Shown piece by piece: positions 19,421-28,699 of a DNA stretch of 64,000 nt (positions are counted from its first letter, which is position 1; the number at the start of each line of letters is the position of its first letter). This DNA comes from Thalassomonas sp. RHCl1 (lineage in GTDB: Bacteria; Pseudomonadota; Gammaproteobacteria; Enterobacterales; Alteromonadaceae), in NCBI RefSeq assembly GCF_947387555.1, contig NZ_CANDNZ010000015.1, positions 62,001 through 126,000 of the forward strand, written 5' to 3'. A program made the position numbers and the translations under genes. The notes beneath the pieces were generated by a model. That model was not told the origin of the DNA. It saw only the letters and a list, made by a program, of their open reading frames with translations, and did not search any database.

Positions 19421-19601
19421 GTGCAGAGTGAAAACTAGATCATCCTTACTATGGGAGCGCAGATGCCGGTATTTTTACAAGGTTTAGCGTCTGTGTGGCA
19501 ACATCCGGTGCGGTGATGATTGTACTATTGTTGGTTAAGGTTATTTATGCTGGCTAATATGATAGTATCGCCAGTATTAACCATCAATAACATGCTGAAA
19601 A

Positions 19602-20327
19602 ATGGTTTTATTATATCCGTTTACCTTCTTAATTTTTATGATCATTTTAACCTGCTTTATTGAAAGGTTAACCAGAGTCAAATTAAGCAAATTGCGGGTT
19701 TTTTGTTTTGCTTGCCTCTATATCAGCTGTACGCCTTTATCCGCTAACTTAAGTATCTTTTTGCTTCAGTCAAAAATCAATTATCAGGACTGCGCAGCGG
19801 ATATCAGCGGAGCTATTTTGCTGGCCGGGGGCCTTTCAAAAACGGCTTCAGGGAAAAGTGACTGGAGTGCGCTTGGCGATGAGTCGCTAAGCCGCACTGT
19901 TTTTCTCGCTTCCCAACTTGATCGGCTTAATAACCCATCGGTTATTATCTCCGGCGGCTCCGGGGCCGGGATTAAAGAAGCCGAATTGATGGCGGATTTG
20001 CTAGGGAACCTCTCTTCTGGCAAACCGCTTGATATTATCTCTGATGTTAATGCCATACGTACCCGGGAATCGGCACTTTTCGTCCGCAGTAAAATGCCTG
20101 ATGAAAATGCCGGTTATTACCTGGTAACCTCAGACTGGCATATGGCAAGGGCGCAAGCCATTTTTGAACATCACGGCGTTAAGGTTTGTCCACTCGCCAG
20201 CGGTGACAGTTATGTCCCCTACGGCTTTCCCGGTTGGTTTATTCCGCAAAAAAGCGCTTTGGCAAAATTTGAACTTGCCTGGCATGAATTAGGTGGCCTG
20301 CTGCTGTTGTGGTGGACTAACCGCTAG
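19602..20327 (+). CDS. DUF218 (YdcF/SanA/ElyC-like) membrane protein
   Basis: A 241-residue protein with an N-terminal membrane region (two hydrophobic segments, about 2-20 and 32-54) and a DUF218 domain: ISGAILLAGGL, SVIISGGSGAG, then NAIRTRESALFVR and LVTSDWHMARAQAIFEHHG. Members such as ElyC and SanA act in envelope or undecaprenyl-carrier metabolism; the substrate here is unknown. A plausible role is tuning lipid-carrier use for the polysaccharide. It converges on the acyltransferase gene with four bases between stops. Confidence 0.82.
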   Translation: MVLLYPFTFLIFMIILTCFIERLTRVKLSKLRVFCFACLYISCTPLSANLSIFLLQSKINYQDCAADISGAILLAGGLSKTASGKSDWSALGDESLSRTVFLASQLDRLNNPSVIISGGSGAGIKEAELMADLLGNLSSGKPLDIISDVNAIRTRESALFVRSKMPDENAGYYLVTSDWHMARAQAIFEHHGVKVCPLASGDSYVPYGFPGWFIPQKSALAKFELAWHELGGLLLLWWTNR

Positions 20328-20331
20328 TGCT

Positions 20332-21426
20332 TTAGCCGAACTTCTTTTTTATCTTAGTCAGGGTATGCAGGGCCTGTAACCACCAGGAGGAAATAATGCG
20401 TATGCTCACCTGGGGCTGGATCTTATTGGCCAGGTACTGCTTATAGGGATCCGACTGGCCGCCTCCGGGTAATAGCTGTAATTGCGTTAACCCCTGGCTA
20501 TAACCCTGTTCGATAACATAACCCAGGTGTAAGAAGCCCAGGGAAAGCTTGCTGTTATAGTCAGGATCAAAGGCGTATTGCAGAAAATAACCCTGGTTAT
20601 CGCAGGCAAAACCAAAAAAAGCCGATTGCACCTGATCGTCCATGACCATCATGGAAGACAGCAGGGAGATCTCCTGGCTTTGGCTGCATAAGCCGGTAAA
20701 CATTTGCTGGAACTTGAGTCTTTGGTTTTCATAAACTTTTTTGTTCCAGCGGCTGAGCTTAAGGCGGTTTAATTGTTCGATAAAAGCATCAGTTTCCTGA
20801 AAGCCTACCGTTTTCAACTCCAGCTGTTCGGCGATAAAACGCCGGTGTAAAAGGGTTTTTTGTCTGACTTTCTTTTTTAACTTTTTGCTGAAGCTGTGAA
20901 AATCTTCGCTGAAGTCAACGATATAGTTGGTGGTCCGGGATAAGAGTTCCAGGCGTTTACTGGTTTTCAAAGCCCTGAGCAGGCGAAAAACATGGCTGCT
21001 GCGGCTGGCGCTTTGGATCAGGCAAGTATGCCAGGACAGGCTGTTTATCGCCCGGTGCAATACCTGGTCTATGGCGCTTATCTCTGCCTGGCGATGGACA
21101 ATAAAATCCAGGTTATCGCTGCGCACCGCATCATGGATATCATAACTGCAGCCGATAAATTGCAGCTGCCTGATGGTCAGCAGCTTTTTGACGCGCTTTT
21201 GATGGCTGAACAGGGGAGCTAATGCCACCAGTTGCTGTTGCTCATAAACGGCGATGATATGCAGCCGGGGTTTTTGACAGCTGCAGTTTTTCCACCAGGC
21301 GTATTGCCACTGCCAGGACAAAAACAGCCGGTCAGCATCACTTTTCTCCAGTAATTGTTGCCACAGCTGCTGGTTGTCGCTAAAAGCCTGTTCATCCCAG
21401 ATCTTAAAAGTTAACTGACTAGACAA
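20332..21426 (-). CDS. CelD/FemAB-like GNAT acyltransferase
   Basis: A 364-residue protein of the Acetyltransf_6 (CelD/BcsL, FemAB-like) type: FLSWQWQYAWWKNC near 36-49 is the usual N-terminal signature, followed by LVALAPLFSHQK and, in the C-terminal half, the GNAT-like strand region (QGYFLQYAFDPDYN, LGFLHLGYVIEQGY, LQLLPGG). Such enzymes transfer acyl or aminoacyl groups to sugars or peptides. It is the last gene of the long minus-strand assembly operon and sits next to an asparagine-synthase-like gene and an ATP-grasp further upstream, which fits decoration of the polymer with an amino-acid or acyl group (inference). Confidence 0.8.
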   Translation of the reverse strand: MSSQLTFKIWDEQAFSDNQQLWQQLLEKSDADRLFLSWQWQYAWWKNCSCQKPRLHIIAVYEQQQLVALAPLFSHQKRVKKLLTIRQLQFIGCSYDIHDAVRSDNLDFIVHRQAEISAIDQVLHRAINSLSWHTCLIQSASRSSHVFRLLRALKTSKRLELLSRTTNYIVDFSEDFHSFSKKLKKKVRQKTLLHRRFIAEQLELKTVGFQETDAFIEQLNRLKLSRWNKKVYENQRLKFQQMFTGLCSQSQEISLLSSMMVMDDQVQSAFFGFACDNQGYFLQYAFDPDYNSKLSLGFLHLGYVIEQGYSQGLTQLQLLPGGGQSDPYKQYLANKIQPQVSIRIISSWWLQALHTLTKIKKKFG

Positions 21427-21442
21427 AACTGCTTATCCTGCG

Positions 21443-23284
21443 CTATAAGGTCCGGGAGATCCATTTACTGATCCCGGCAATATGGAAGATATGCCCGCTG
21501 GCCTGGGTTTTGTTCTCTGCTATGGCGGCAAAAAATGACGCTATGCGATTGCTGTCGGTAATGTTACCGCTTAACAGCCAGTTGCGGGCGATATCCCTTA
21601 ACTGGCGGTTGTCTTTAAACCAGTGTCCCCAGTTGCTAAAGTGCAGGCTTTTTTCTTTATAGCGGTCGTTGAAACCCGGGATATAGATGCCTTTACCGTT
21701 TAAAATCGACGCCCATTTATGGGCGGCGGCGGGGTAGGTGGCCGGTACCCGGGTGCGGCTATAGGGGATTTGGGCAAAAGCCGGGTAATTGTCTTTTAAT
21801 GCCCTAAGCTGTCCCCGGCGGTAGGCCGCCTGCATCGGGGAAAGTTCGAGGCAGGTATAAATCAGCTCTTTGTCTAAGCCCAGCGGGTAGTTGACCTTGA
21901 GAAACTGCCTGGCGTTGACCCCCTGGCTCAGGGTGTAGTTAACCGAGCGGTTGGCGGCGGTAATATTTCTGAAGATATAGGCCACCGAGTCGGTATGTTG
22001 TGCAAAACGTTTGACTTCGGTGCAGATATCATCGAGTATCGCAGGTTTTGCCTGTTTGATGGCACCGATAAAGTCGGGATCCAGGTACTGGCCCAACTGG
22101 TCATAGCTTTTAACCAGGTTGGCGCTGTCGAAATAGGCCTCGGCAATGGCTTCGGTGGAATGTTTGCTCGTGCTTTGATCGATAAACAGTCCCAGGTATT
22201 TGGCCAGTTTGCTTACCGGCGATAAATAGCTGTCGTTGAGGAAAAAATCGCCGCCGAGGAAAACGTCGATCAAAAAGCCGTCGTTAACCGAGTTAAAGCC
22301 CTGCTGCGCCATCCGCTGTGCGAAAAAATAACGCTCGGGAAAGCAGGCCAGGCCGCTGAAATCAAAGATATTTTCTATCATGGCAGCAATATCGCCGCCG
22401 TCCGGGATCACATGGTGCAGCGGCTCACCGTTAAGCCTGGCCACCTGTTTGGCAAATTCTATTTCTGCCGACTGCGGCGCGCCGTAGGTAAAATGCTCCA
22501 GCGGATGATCTTTTGGCCAGGCGGCGGTGACCATTCTCGAGTCCAGGCCGCCGCTGAGAAAAGAAGCGGTTTTCCCTGAGGTGTTTGCTACCCTGCTACA
22601 GGCTTTGTTGATCAGCCGGGCGTATTTTTCCCTGTGATAGTTTTGCCGCTCGGGAAAGGTTTCAAACAGGTTGTTATGGCCTTTGAGGATTTTGCTGGTT
22701 TTACGGGTTAAGTCATATTCCAGGCAGCAATTAGCCGGTAATTTATTGAGCTCCCGGGTAATATGGCGGGAGCCGAAGGCGTAACCCAAGTGGGCATAGG
22801 AGGCAACGCCTGTCATGTCCAGGGTGGTGGGGAATAAACCGCTGTTAAACAGGGCGATCGGGTTGGTGCTGACCACAGTGCCCAGATTCGACTTGGCATA
22901 ATATAAGGGGATAGAGCCGATAAAGTCATTTAAAAACAGCACTTTTTCTGCTTTTTTATCCACTATTGCCAGGTTGAAGCTGCCGGCGGCGATGGCGGCT
23001 ATCACCCCTTGATAACCGTTTTTCAGGTAGATGGCTTCGATGGCTGCCAGCGACTGCTGCAGGGTGCTGTCCCGGTCTGTTAGCGCCAGGCTGCCGTCGA
23101 TGAAGATTTGGCTGTGTTCGCTTTGATAATAACTTTCATCATAGCTTTGGCCGTCAAACTGGAAAAAATCACAGCTTGGCGTGATCTGGCTATGCCTGTA
23201 GGTTTCTGACGGATTAAAGCGCCAAATCTCATCAAAGGCTTTTTTATTATCGGTTGCGGTGTCCTGAAAAAAGAGTCCGTGCAC
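21443..23284 (-). CDS. Asparagine-synthase-like protein lacking the amidotransferase cysteine
   Basis: A 613-residue protein starting at GTG with AGGGG eight bases upstream. It has the AsnB two-part layout: an N-terminal Ntn-hydrolase-like domain (about 1-190, VLFLNDFIGSIPLYYA) and a C-terminal synthase domain with the PP-loop ASFLSGGLDSRMV (about 240-252), which binds ATP. The family's essential Cys2 (Met-Cys-Gly) is replaced: the protein begins Met-His-Gly, so it should not hydrolyse glutamine. It probably adenylates a carboxylate and uses another amine donor, modifying a sugar acid or amino acid of the polymer. Nine bases separate it from the upstream GT2 gene. Confidence 0.83.
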   Translation of the reverse strand: MHGLFFQDTATDNKKAFDEIWRFNPSETYRHSQITPSCDFFQFDGQSYDESYYQSEHSQIFIDGSLALTDRDSTLQQSLAAIEAIYLKNGYQGVIAAIAAGSFNLAIVDKKAEKVLFLNDFIGSIPLYYAKSNLGTVVSTNPIALFNSGLFPTTLDMTGVASYAHLGYAFGSRHITRELNKLPANCCLEYDLTRKTSKILKGHNNLFETFPERQNYHREKYARLINKACSRVANTSGKTASFLSGGLDSRMVTAAWPKDHPLEHFTYGAPQSAEIEFAKQVARLNGEPLHHVIPDGGDIAAMIENIFDFSGLACFPERYFFAQRMAQQGFNSVNDGFLIDVFLGGDFFLNDSYLSPVSKLAKYLGLFIDQSTSKHSTEAIAEAYFDSANLVKSYDQLGQYLDPDFIGAIKQAKPAILDDICTEVKRFAQHTDSVAYIFRNITAANRSVNYTLSQGVNARQFLKVNYPLGLDKELIYTCLELSPMQAAYRRGQLRALKDNYPAFAQIPYSRTRVPATYPAAAHKWASILNGKGIYIPGFNDRYKEKSLHFSNWGHWFKDNRQLRDIARNWLLSGNITDSNRIASFFAAIAENKTQASGHIFHIAGISKWISRTL

Positions 23285-23293
23285 AAATTGCCC

Positions 23294-24433
23294 CTAACGT
23301 TTCTTCCATAATTTTTCCGGAGTGGAAAACAAGTGTTTAAATAAGGCGATAAAAGCCGCGATATTTAAAATAGCAAAGGTGGCCGGTACATTGAAAATAC
23401 CGGCATTTTTTCCCTGAACCAGTTTTTTATAACCATAATAGGCACAAGCATAAAAGCCCAGCTGCAGGGCCAGTAAAAGATTAAAAATCATCTCCTGCAA
23501 GGCGATACAAGTAGCAAAGAGCAAGATCAAGGCAAAAGGCACCAGCAAGCGGCAGACCTTATGGGAAAACCATTGCCAGAAAATAGGGTTTTTAAACGGG
23601 TTATTGAGCCAGGGCAGGATTTTCATCAGCTGGTAGTTGCCCGCCAGGGTGCGTACCTTACGGCCAAACTCTTCTTTGACACTATGGCTGGAACTGTCAA
23701 AGGCCAGGGCCTTGTTGGCCATAACCACGCGTTTGCCGGCTTTGACAATGCACATAGGGGTAAAGACATCGTCTAAAATGGTGTGCTGTTGCAGCGGCGT
23801 AAACAACTGGCTGCGGATCATGTAAATAGCACCGGTGACACCGACCACGGAATTGATCTGGCCTTCGGCGTGGCGGATGGCTTTTTCATACTTCCAGTAG
23901 AGGCCGGGATCTTTGGAAGCACCGTCATCCTGGTTTTGCTCTATCATCAAATTGCCGGTGACCGCCCCTACCGCTTTATCGTTGAAATGCTGGCACATTT
24001 GCTCAAGCGCGTCCGGGGCAAAATCCTGGCGTAAATCGGCAAAGGCCACTAACGGGGTGGTTACCTGGGCCATTGCCTGGTTTATTGCCGCGGCTTTCCC
24101 TTGGTTTTGCTCCTGTTCAATCACCCTCAGGCGCTCAAAATCATAGGCCCTGGCGACGGCCACGGTATTGTCGGTGGAGCCGTCGGAAACCATAATAATA
24201 TGCAGCTTCTCCTGCGGGTAGCGGGTGGCCAGCAGGTTATCCAGACGGGCGGTGATCCTGTGCTCGCCATTATAGGCGGCTAACACCACAGTGACCTCGG
24301 GAAAATCCTCCGGGGCCATTGCTCCTTGTTCCTCGCTGTCATCAAGCTTGCGGCTGAGTAACATCAGCAGCAGCGGGTAGCCGATATAGGCATAGAAAAT
24401 GACGGCGGCACTGATGAAAAAAATGACTTCCAT
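23294..24433 (-). CDS. Membrane glycosyltransferase family 2
   Basis: A 379-residue processive-type GT2. A membrane segment (about 1-20) leads to the GT-A domain: VTVVLAAYNGEHR, IIMVSDGSTDNT, the DxD-region variant VAFADLRQD, and the acceptor region ILDDVFTP. RKVRTLAGNYQLM takes the place of the QxxRW motif. Three or so membrane segments lie at about 290-365. This is the layout of poly-N-acetylglucosamine or hyaluronan-type synthases, but in a Wzx/Wzy-like locus it more probably adds one residue to the repeat unit. Four bases separate it from the upstream deacetylase gene. Confidence 0.85.
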   Translation of the reverse strand: MEVIFFISAAVIFYAYIGYPLLLMLLSRKLDDSEEQGAMAPEDFPEVTVVLAAYNGEHRITARLDNLLATRYPQEKLHIIMVSDGSTDNTVAVARAYDFERLRVIEQEQNQGKAAAINQAMAQVTTPLVAFADLRQDFAPDALEQMCQHFNDKAVGAVTGNLMIEQNQDDGASKDPGLYWKYEKAIRHAEGQINSVVGVTGAIYMIRSQLFTPLQQHTILDDVFTPMCIVKAGKRVVMANKALAFDSSSHSVKEEFGRKVRTLAGNYQLMKILPWLNNPFKNPIFWQWFSHKVCRLLVPFALILLFATCIALQEMIFNLLLALQLGFYACAYYGYKKLVQGKNAGIFNVPATFAILNIAAFIALFKHLFSTPEKLWKKR

Positions 24434-24436
24434 AGT

Positions 24437-25201
24437 TTAAACTCTTATCAACTTACTGCGGATTTTTTCATAATTTTTATTGCCCAACAGACGCTTGGCC
24501 AGGGTAAGTACCTGCTGGACGATAATGGCCTTCCAATACATCATGCCGGTGCCCGAGAGCATATTGGCCAATACCTTGATACTGGTATTGCTGGTCATGG
24601 TGATACGGTTTATTGGTTGTTTGCGCTTGTTATGCCCCAATACTGAGGTGGCGATATAGGAGTAACCTAATTTCTGGTACAGGGGTAATACCTGTTTCAA
24701 ACCTCTGCCGCCGGGCAGGGCAACGGTATGCACCGGGTGTTGGGTGACGGACTCCACCTTTTGTTTGCTGATCTTCAGCTCCTGCTCCAGTGCTTCTGGC
24801 TCCAGATCCGACATATAGGTATGGGTCTGGCCATGGGCCTGTATGCTCATGCCTGCCTGGTGCATTTCCAGCAGCTGCTGGCCGGACATATAACCCGGGG
24901 TGTCTATCCAGTCGCTGGTGATATAAAACTCCGCCAGCATATTTCGCTTTTTCAGCTCGGGAAAAGCAAAGCTGTAGTTGGAGACATCACCGTCATCGAA
25001 GGTGATCACCACAGGCTTTTGATATTCGCCGCTCAGGGCCTGCTCCAGCGTCACCGCCTGGTAGTGGTTGGCCAGCAGGTAATCCAGTTGCTCAACAAAT
25101 GACTCTCGGGTCACGCTGTAGACGGCATCGAAGCAGCCGTCACATTCCGGGGTGGAATGTATGCCGTGATACATCAGGGAAGTAAAAGAAATCTTGCTCA
25201 T
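24437..25201 (-). CDS. Polysaccharide deacetylase (NodB domain)
   Basis: A 254-residue NodB-type CE4 protein with TSLMYHGIHS at the start, the metal/catalytic motif ITFDDGD near 67-73, and a second motif QAHGQTHTYM near 117-126. No signal peptide is visible, so it may act in the cytoplasm on a precursor or be exported by another route. It overlaps the exosortase gene by four bases and is of the kind that often accompanies exosortase-A loci. Likely removes N- or O-acetyl groups from sugar residues. Confidence 0.88.
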   Translation of the reverse strand: MSKISFTSLMYHGIHSTPECDGCFDAVYSVTRESFVEQLDYLLANHYQAVTLEQALSGEYQKPVVITFDDGDVSNYSFAFPELKKRNMLAEFYITSDWIDTPGYMSGQQLLEMHQAGMSIQAHGQTHTYMSDLEPEALEQELKISKQKVESVTQHPVHTVALPGGRGLKQVLPLYQKLGYSYIATSVLGHNKRKQPINRITMTSNTSIKVLANMLSGTGMMYWKAIIVQQVLTLAKRLLGNKNYEKIRSKLIRV

Positions 25202-26646
25202 TGTTTTTCTGTCATCAGTTGTTTGATAAAGCCCTGGTGGGGCGCCAGGTTAGTACAGGCGTTGTCGCATTCGGTGGCGACAAAATAGGCGCGGTTAATA
25301 AAATTCCCTTTAAGCAGGCTGGTAACCGAGGCCAGTTTGACTTTGGTTAGACTTGTGGTCAGCAGCTCGCCGCTCTGATACCAAAAGCTGTAATAATATT
25401 GCTTGCCATTTCCGGTGAGGATAAAGGTTTTCAGCGCGTGATCGGCGACCTTGTCGGTGATCTCTTCTTTAATGCGGTATTTTTTGCTCACCGGACGGTT
25501 TTCCGTATCGGTGATGTCGGCATTTTGATCCCGCATATCATATTCAAGCAGCATCAGGGTGTGGCGGCTGCCTTGCACAAGCTCCTGGCGGTATTGCTCC
25601 TGAGTTGGCGGGGTAAAGTTGTGCATAACTATTGGCTGATTGCCGGCCTGATTACTGAGTTGGTTGTCTTCCTGGCTGACCGGATTTATTGGCGCCTGCT
25701 GGTAAAGATAAGCGGGTATTGCCGCCGCCATGGCTAACACAGCGACAGTGGCCAGTGCCAGCCATTTCTGCCTTGCCTGCAGCGGCTGTGGCGTGATCGC
25801 CTGCTCTTTGTTTTCCTGGGTGGTGATATAAGGCAGCAGCAGGAAATAAAACAGCATAAAGACAGCAAACACTATCCAGCCCAGGCTGTTATGATCGGCG
25901 ATGATAGGGTGTGACATACCGTACTGGTGGGCATATAACACGATAACTTCTATCCGCACCCAGTTGGCGACAATCGCCAGTGCAAAGGCCAGGGTCAGGG
26001 AAATTACCTGGGAGCGGGTTTTAAACTGGGATAATTCGCTGTTGATCAGGGCGATGGATAAGGCCACCAGAATATAGCGGACTCCGCTGCAGCCTTCCGC
26101 CACCAAAAAGGTGCCGTTGGGAATGGCAACGGAATTGCCTTCAATATAGGTGGGAATGCCGATCAGCATACTGATGGTGGCGACGGCATTGGCGGCAATG
26201 GCCTGAAAAATAGGGGAAACAATCGACCATGACGGTACGGTAAAAAACAGCAGCAACAGGGGGATCAGAAACTTTTTCAGGTTGCGATAGCCGAATACCG
26301 CCCCGGTGGCGGCAATCATAAAGCAGGGCATTAAAAAACGTAATACCACTTCTATTTTGGCCAGCGAGGCCAGGGCATACGCCAGGGTAAGCCCTGCCAG
26401 CAGCAGCAGGAAGCCGATATTGCCCCTGGAGCCCTCGACGGCATAAGGTTTGGAGCCTATCAGAAAAAGGCTGACCAGCAGCAGCAATGAGCCGTGGGAA
26501 TAACTGTGGCTGTTCATCCAGGCATCCCAGTATTCGTGGATCTGCAGCGGATAAAAAACGCTAAATATGGCGATTAATGCCATAAACCATATCAATATGC
26601 TTAAATTTTTAGGTGCTAGATTCAAACCAGGGTTAACCTTATTCAT
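25198..26646 (-). CDS. xrtA: Exosortase A with C-terminal EpsI domain
   Basis: About 482 residues from the ATG at 26646; the upstream extension to 26700 is polar and unlike the family, which starts just before the first membrane helix. Many membrane helices are followed by the exosortase active-site set: Cys186 in LVAEGCSGVRY, Arg231 in ANWVRIEV and His252 in ADHNSLGW. The periplasmic C-terminal part (about 310-482) is the EpsI-type domain often fused to XrtA. The enzyme is predicted to cleave PEP-CTERM tails of exported proteins and pass them to an acceptor at the cell surface. Substrates in this window are the two proteins at 41390 and 42656. Confidence 0.95.
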   Translation of the reverse strand: MNKVNPGLNLAPKNLSILIWFMALIAIFSVFYPLQIHEYWDAWMNSHSYSHGSLLLLVSLFLIGSKPYAVEGSRGNIGFLLLLAGLTLAYALASLAKIEVVLRFLMPCFMIAATGAVFGYRNLKKFLIPLLLLFFTVPSWSIVSPIFQAIAANAVATISMLIGIPTYIEGNSVAIPNGTFLVAEGCSGVRYILVALSIALINSELSQFKTRSQVISLTLAFALAIVANWVRIEVIVLYAHQYGMSHPIIADHNSLGWIVFAVFMLFYFLLLPYITTQENKEQAITPQPLQARQKWLALATVAVLAMAAAIPAYLYQQAPINPVSQEDNQLSNQAGNQPIVMHNFTPPTQEQYRQELVQGSRHTLMLLEYDMRDQNADITDTENRPVSKKYRIKEEITDKVADHALKTFILTGNGKQYYYSFWYQSGELLTTSLTKVKLASVTSLLKGNFINRAYFVATECDNACTNLAPHQGFIKQLMTEKQ

Positions 26647-27004
26647 TATCAATTGCCGGGAATTCGGGTGAAGGGGTGAAAATAAACGGCAAATAGCCAA
26701 ACCTGGCCTTTGCTGAGACAGCGGACGTTTTTACTCGCGGGTTTATTGTTCATCTTGTTGGTATCGTCCTGCCAGCTGTCGGCCGAATCATCATAACCTC
26801 AGGAGAACTGCCCTTTATCCCGGGTGATGATGTCAATTCCTTCATTTATTGCTCTTTGTTATTCTTTTGTCAGCTGCTTTGTCAACAGCAAGAGCAAGTT
26901 AGTAACCACAATCTGGTCTAGTATAAAATGTTTTAATATTCAGAGCCAGAGATAGATGATTTTGGCGGATATTTTCATTTTTTAAGTCAAGATGCTGATA
27001 AGTA
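26647..27004. other. Intergenic gap upstream of xrtA
   Basis: About 358 bases between two co-directional genes. I see no sigma-54 site, terminator or small gene that I can support. The gap suggests that xrtA and the five-gene tail may have their own promoter. Confidence 0.4.
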
Positions 27005-28699
27005 TTATTTTTTTCCAAGTTTAAACTTGTTCGCCAGTACATCTATGATTTGCAGCTCACCGGTTTTATTAAAGGTATGGGTGGCCAGCAGGTTTTTCTG
27101 CCAATTGGGTTTCACCTGGGAAACCGTGACTTCGCTATATTGCTCTGGGGTCAGGCAGGTTATATGATTTAAGTTAAAGCCGTAACCGTATCTGTGGGCG
27201 CAATTTTGCGATGGCCGGTACAAGTTGCCGTTCATTTCAAAAATAGCGCCGGCGGGACGTGCTTTACGGACATCGGAAATGACCGGGTTTTGTTGGTGGG
27301 CCTGCCAGTTGGTGGTGCGAAAATCATCACTGTAAAAGATAAACAACTCATCCATGGAGGAGGCGCCCCTGGTTTCCACCATATTGGCAAATAACCACCA
27401 TTTACCCTGATGAAAATACAAGGTGCTATCGACGGCATAAACGTTTTCCATCAGGTTCATCTGCCATTGCCATTTAAAGGGGAATTCGCTGCTTTTATAT
27501 AGCTCTATGGTACGGTTGGAGGCGGTTTCCGGGATCATATAGTAATCCCCGTCAACCATAAAAACATAGGGGTAGGACAGGTGGTGATTTTTTTCCAGCA
27601 CCTTGACCGGGAATTTATAATTGCCCTGGCGATCCATTTCAATGACGGAAATATGGCCTTTTTTGCTGGCCTGCATAAATTCTTCAATGAAAATATAATA
27701 TTTGTCATCGGCAAAAATAATATGGGGATCCGCCCAAAACCTGTCCCTGGGGGGCATGATCTTTTTATAGCGCCTGAAGCTGGTCGACAGGGCGGGTTTA
27801 AGATCATAGAGCAAAAACCACTGTTGATAATATAAGCTTTTATTGAAGAAAATATTGAGCTTATCCAGCAGTTTTTTGCCGGTTAGCTTGAATTTTTCTT
27901 TTGCTGTCGGCGGATTGAAACAACGGTTGGTATTAAATTCAGGGTGCAGATTATCGGCGTTGACTCTTTGATAAAAGGCTTGTTCTCCCTGGCGATGCAA
28001 CTCAGTTAGCACCCTGGCCACAAAAGTTGATGCTTTCCAGTACTCGGCGTTTTTATTATGGGTAAAGGCCATATGATCTGTGGCCGAATGGGAGCGGTAT
28101 AATATCAGATCATTTTCGTTTTCCGGGGTGAGTTTGATCAGCATAACCCCGGTGCTTTCTGACCAGTCGCCTAAGGTTTGCCAGTAACTCGGGGCACCGG
28201 CCCGGCTGATCTGGTTGTCGGTATGATGAAGTGACCAGATCCCATGCCTGGCGGCGGTTAATAGCTTGCCGGTTAAATCCCTGGCATGGTCGCAGATGAT
28301 CACATCGAGGGAGGCCTGGCTGATGGTGTTAAGGTCGTTATCACTAAGCTCCTGGTTAGCTGCCGGCCAGCCGGGGGTAATGCTCGGGAGCCGGGCCAGC
28401 GCCGGGCGTAAATCTACCCTGGCTTTGGCATCGGCAACTTGCGGGTGTTTTTCCATCAGGGCGCGATAAGTGATATCGGCCACTTTATTGGTCAGGGCCA
28501 GGCAAAGTTTTTTACTTTTTTTAACCAGTTCGGTTTTAAGTTGCACCTGATTGTTTATTCCCTGAGTTTCAGGCTTGAGAATAACCAGTTCGATCTCGGC
28601 ATAATCGCTGTCAAGCAGCCGCTGCACGGTTTTGGCAAACCAGGCATCGACCTGGTAGCCTTTGATTAATAATCCGATCTTTAATCTATTTTCTTTCAT
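27005..28699 (-). CDS. Formyltransferase-like / five-blade-propeller fusion (GIPC-transferase-like N-domain)
   Basis: A 564-residue protein. The N-terminal 250 residues resemble a formyl-transferase fold (KIGLLIKGYQ, LDVIICDHARD, ARHGIWSLHHTDN) without the usual catalytic Asn-His-Asp set being obvious. From about 300 the sequence resembles a GH43-like propeller as seen in glucosamine inositolphosphorylceramide transferase N-termini: DRFWADPHIIFADDKYYIF, SYPYVFMVDGDYYMIPE, and RPSQNCAHRYGYG. It probably acts on a sugar or lipid-linked sugar in repeat-unit assembly. The start overlaps the ligase gene's end by four bases. Confidence 0.7.
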   Translation of the reverse strand: MKENRLKIGLLIKGYQVDAWFAKTVQRLLDSDYAEIELVILKPETQGINNQVQLKTELVKKSKKLCLALTNKVADITYRALMEKHPQVADAKARVDLRPALARLPSITPGWPAANQELSDNDLNTISQASLDVIICDHARDLTGKLLTAARHGIWSLHHTDNQISRAGAPSYWQTLGDWSESTGVMLIKLTPENENDLILYRSHSATDHMAFTHNKNAEYWKASTFVARVLTELHRQGEQAFYQRVNADNLHPEFNTNRCFNPPTAKEKFKLTGKKLLDKLNIFFNKSLYYQQWFLLYDLKPALSTSFRRYKKIMPPRDRFWADPHIIFADDKYYIFIEEFMQASKKGHISVIEMDRQGNYKFPVKVLEKNHHLSYPYVFMVDGDYYMIPETASNRTIELYKSSEFPFKWQWQMNLMENVYAVDSTLYFHQGKWWLFANMVETRGASSMDELFIFYSDDFRTTNWQAHQQNPVISDVRKARPAGAIFEMNGNLYRPSQNCAHRYGYGFNLNHITCLTPEQYSEVTVSQVKPNWQKNLLATHTFNKTGELQIIDVLANKFKLGKK

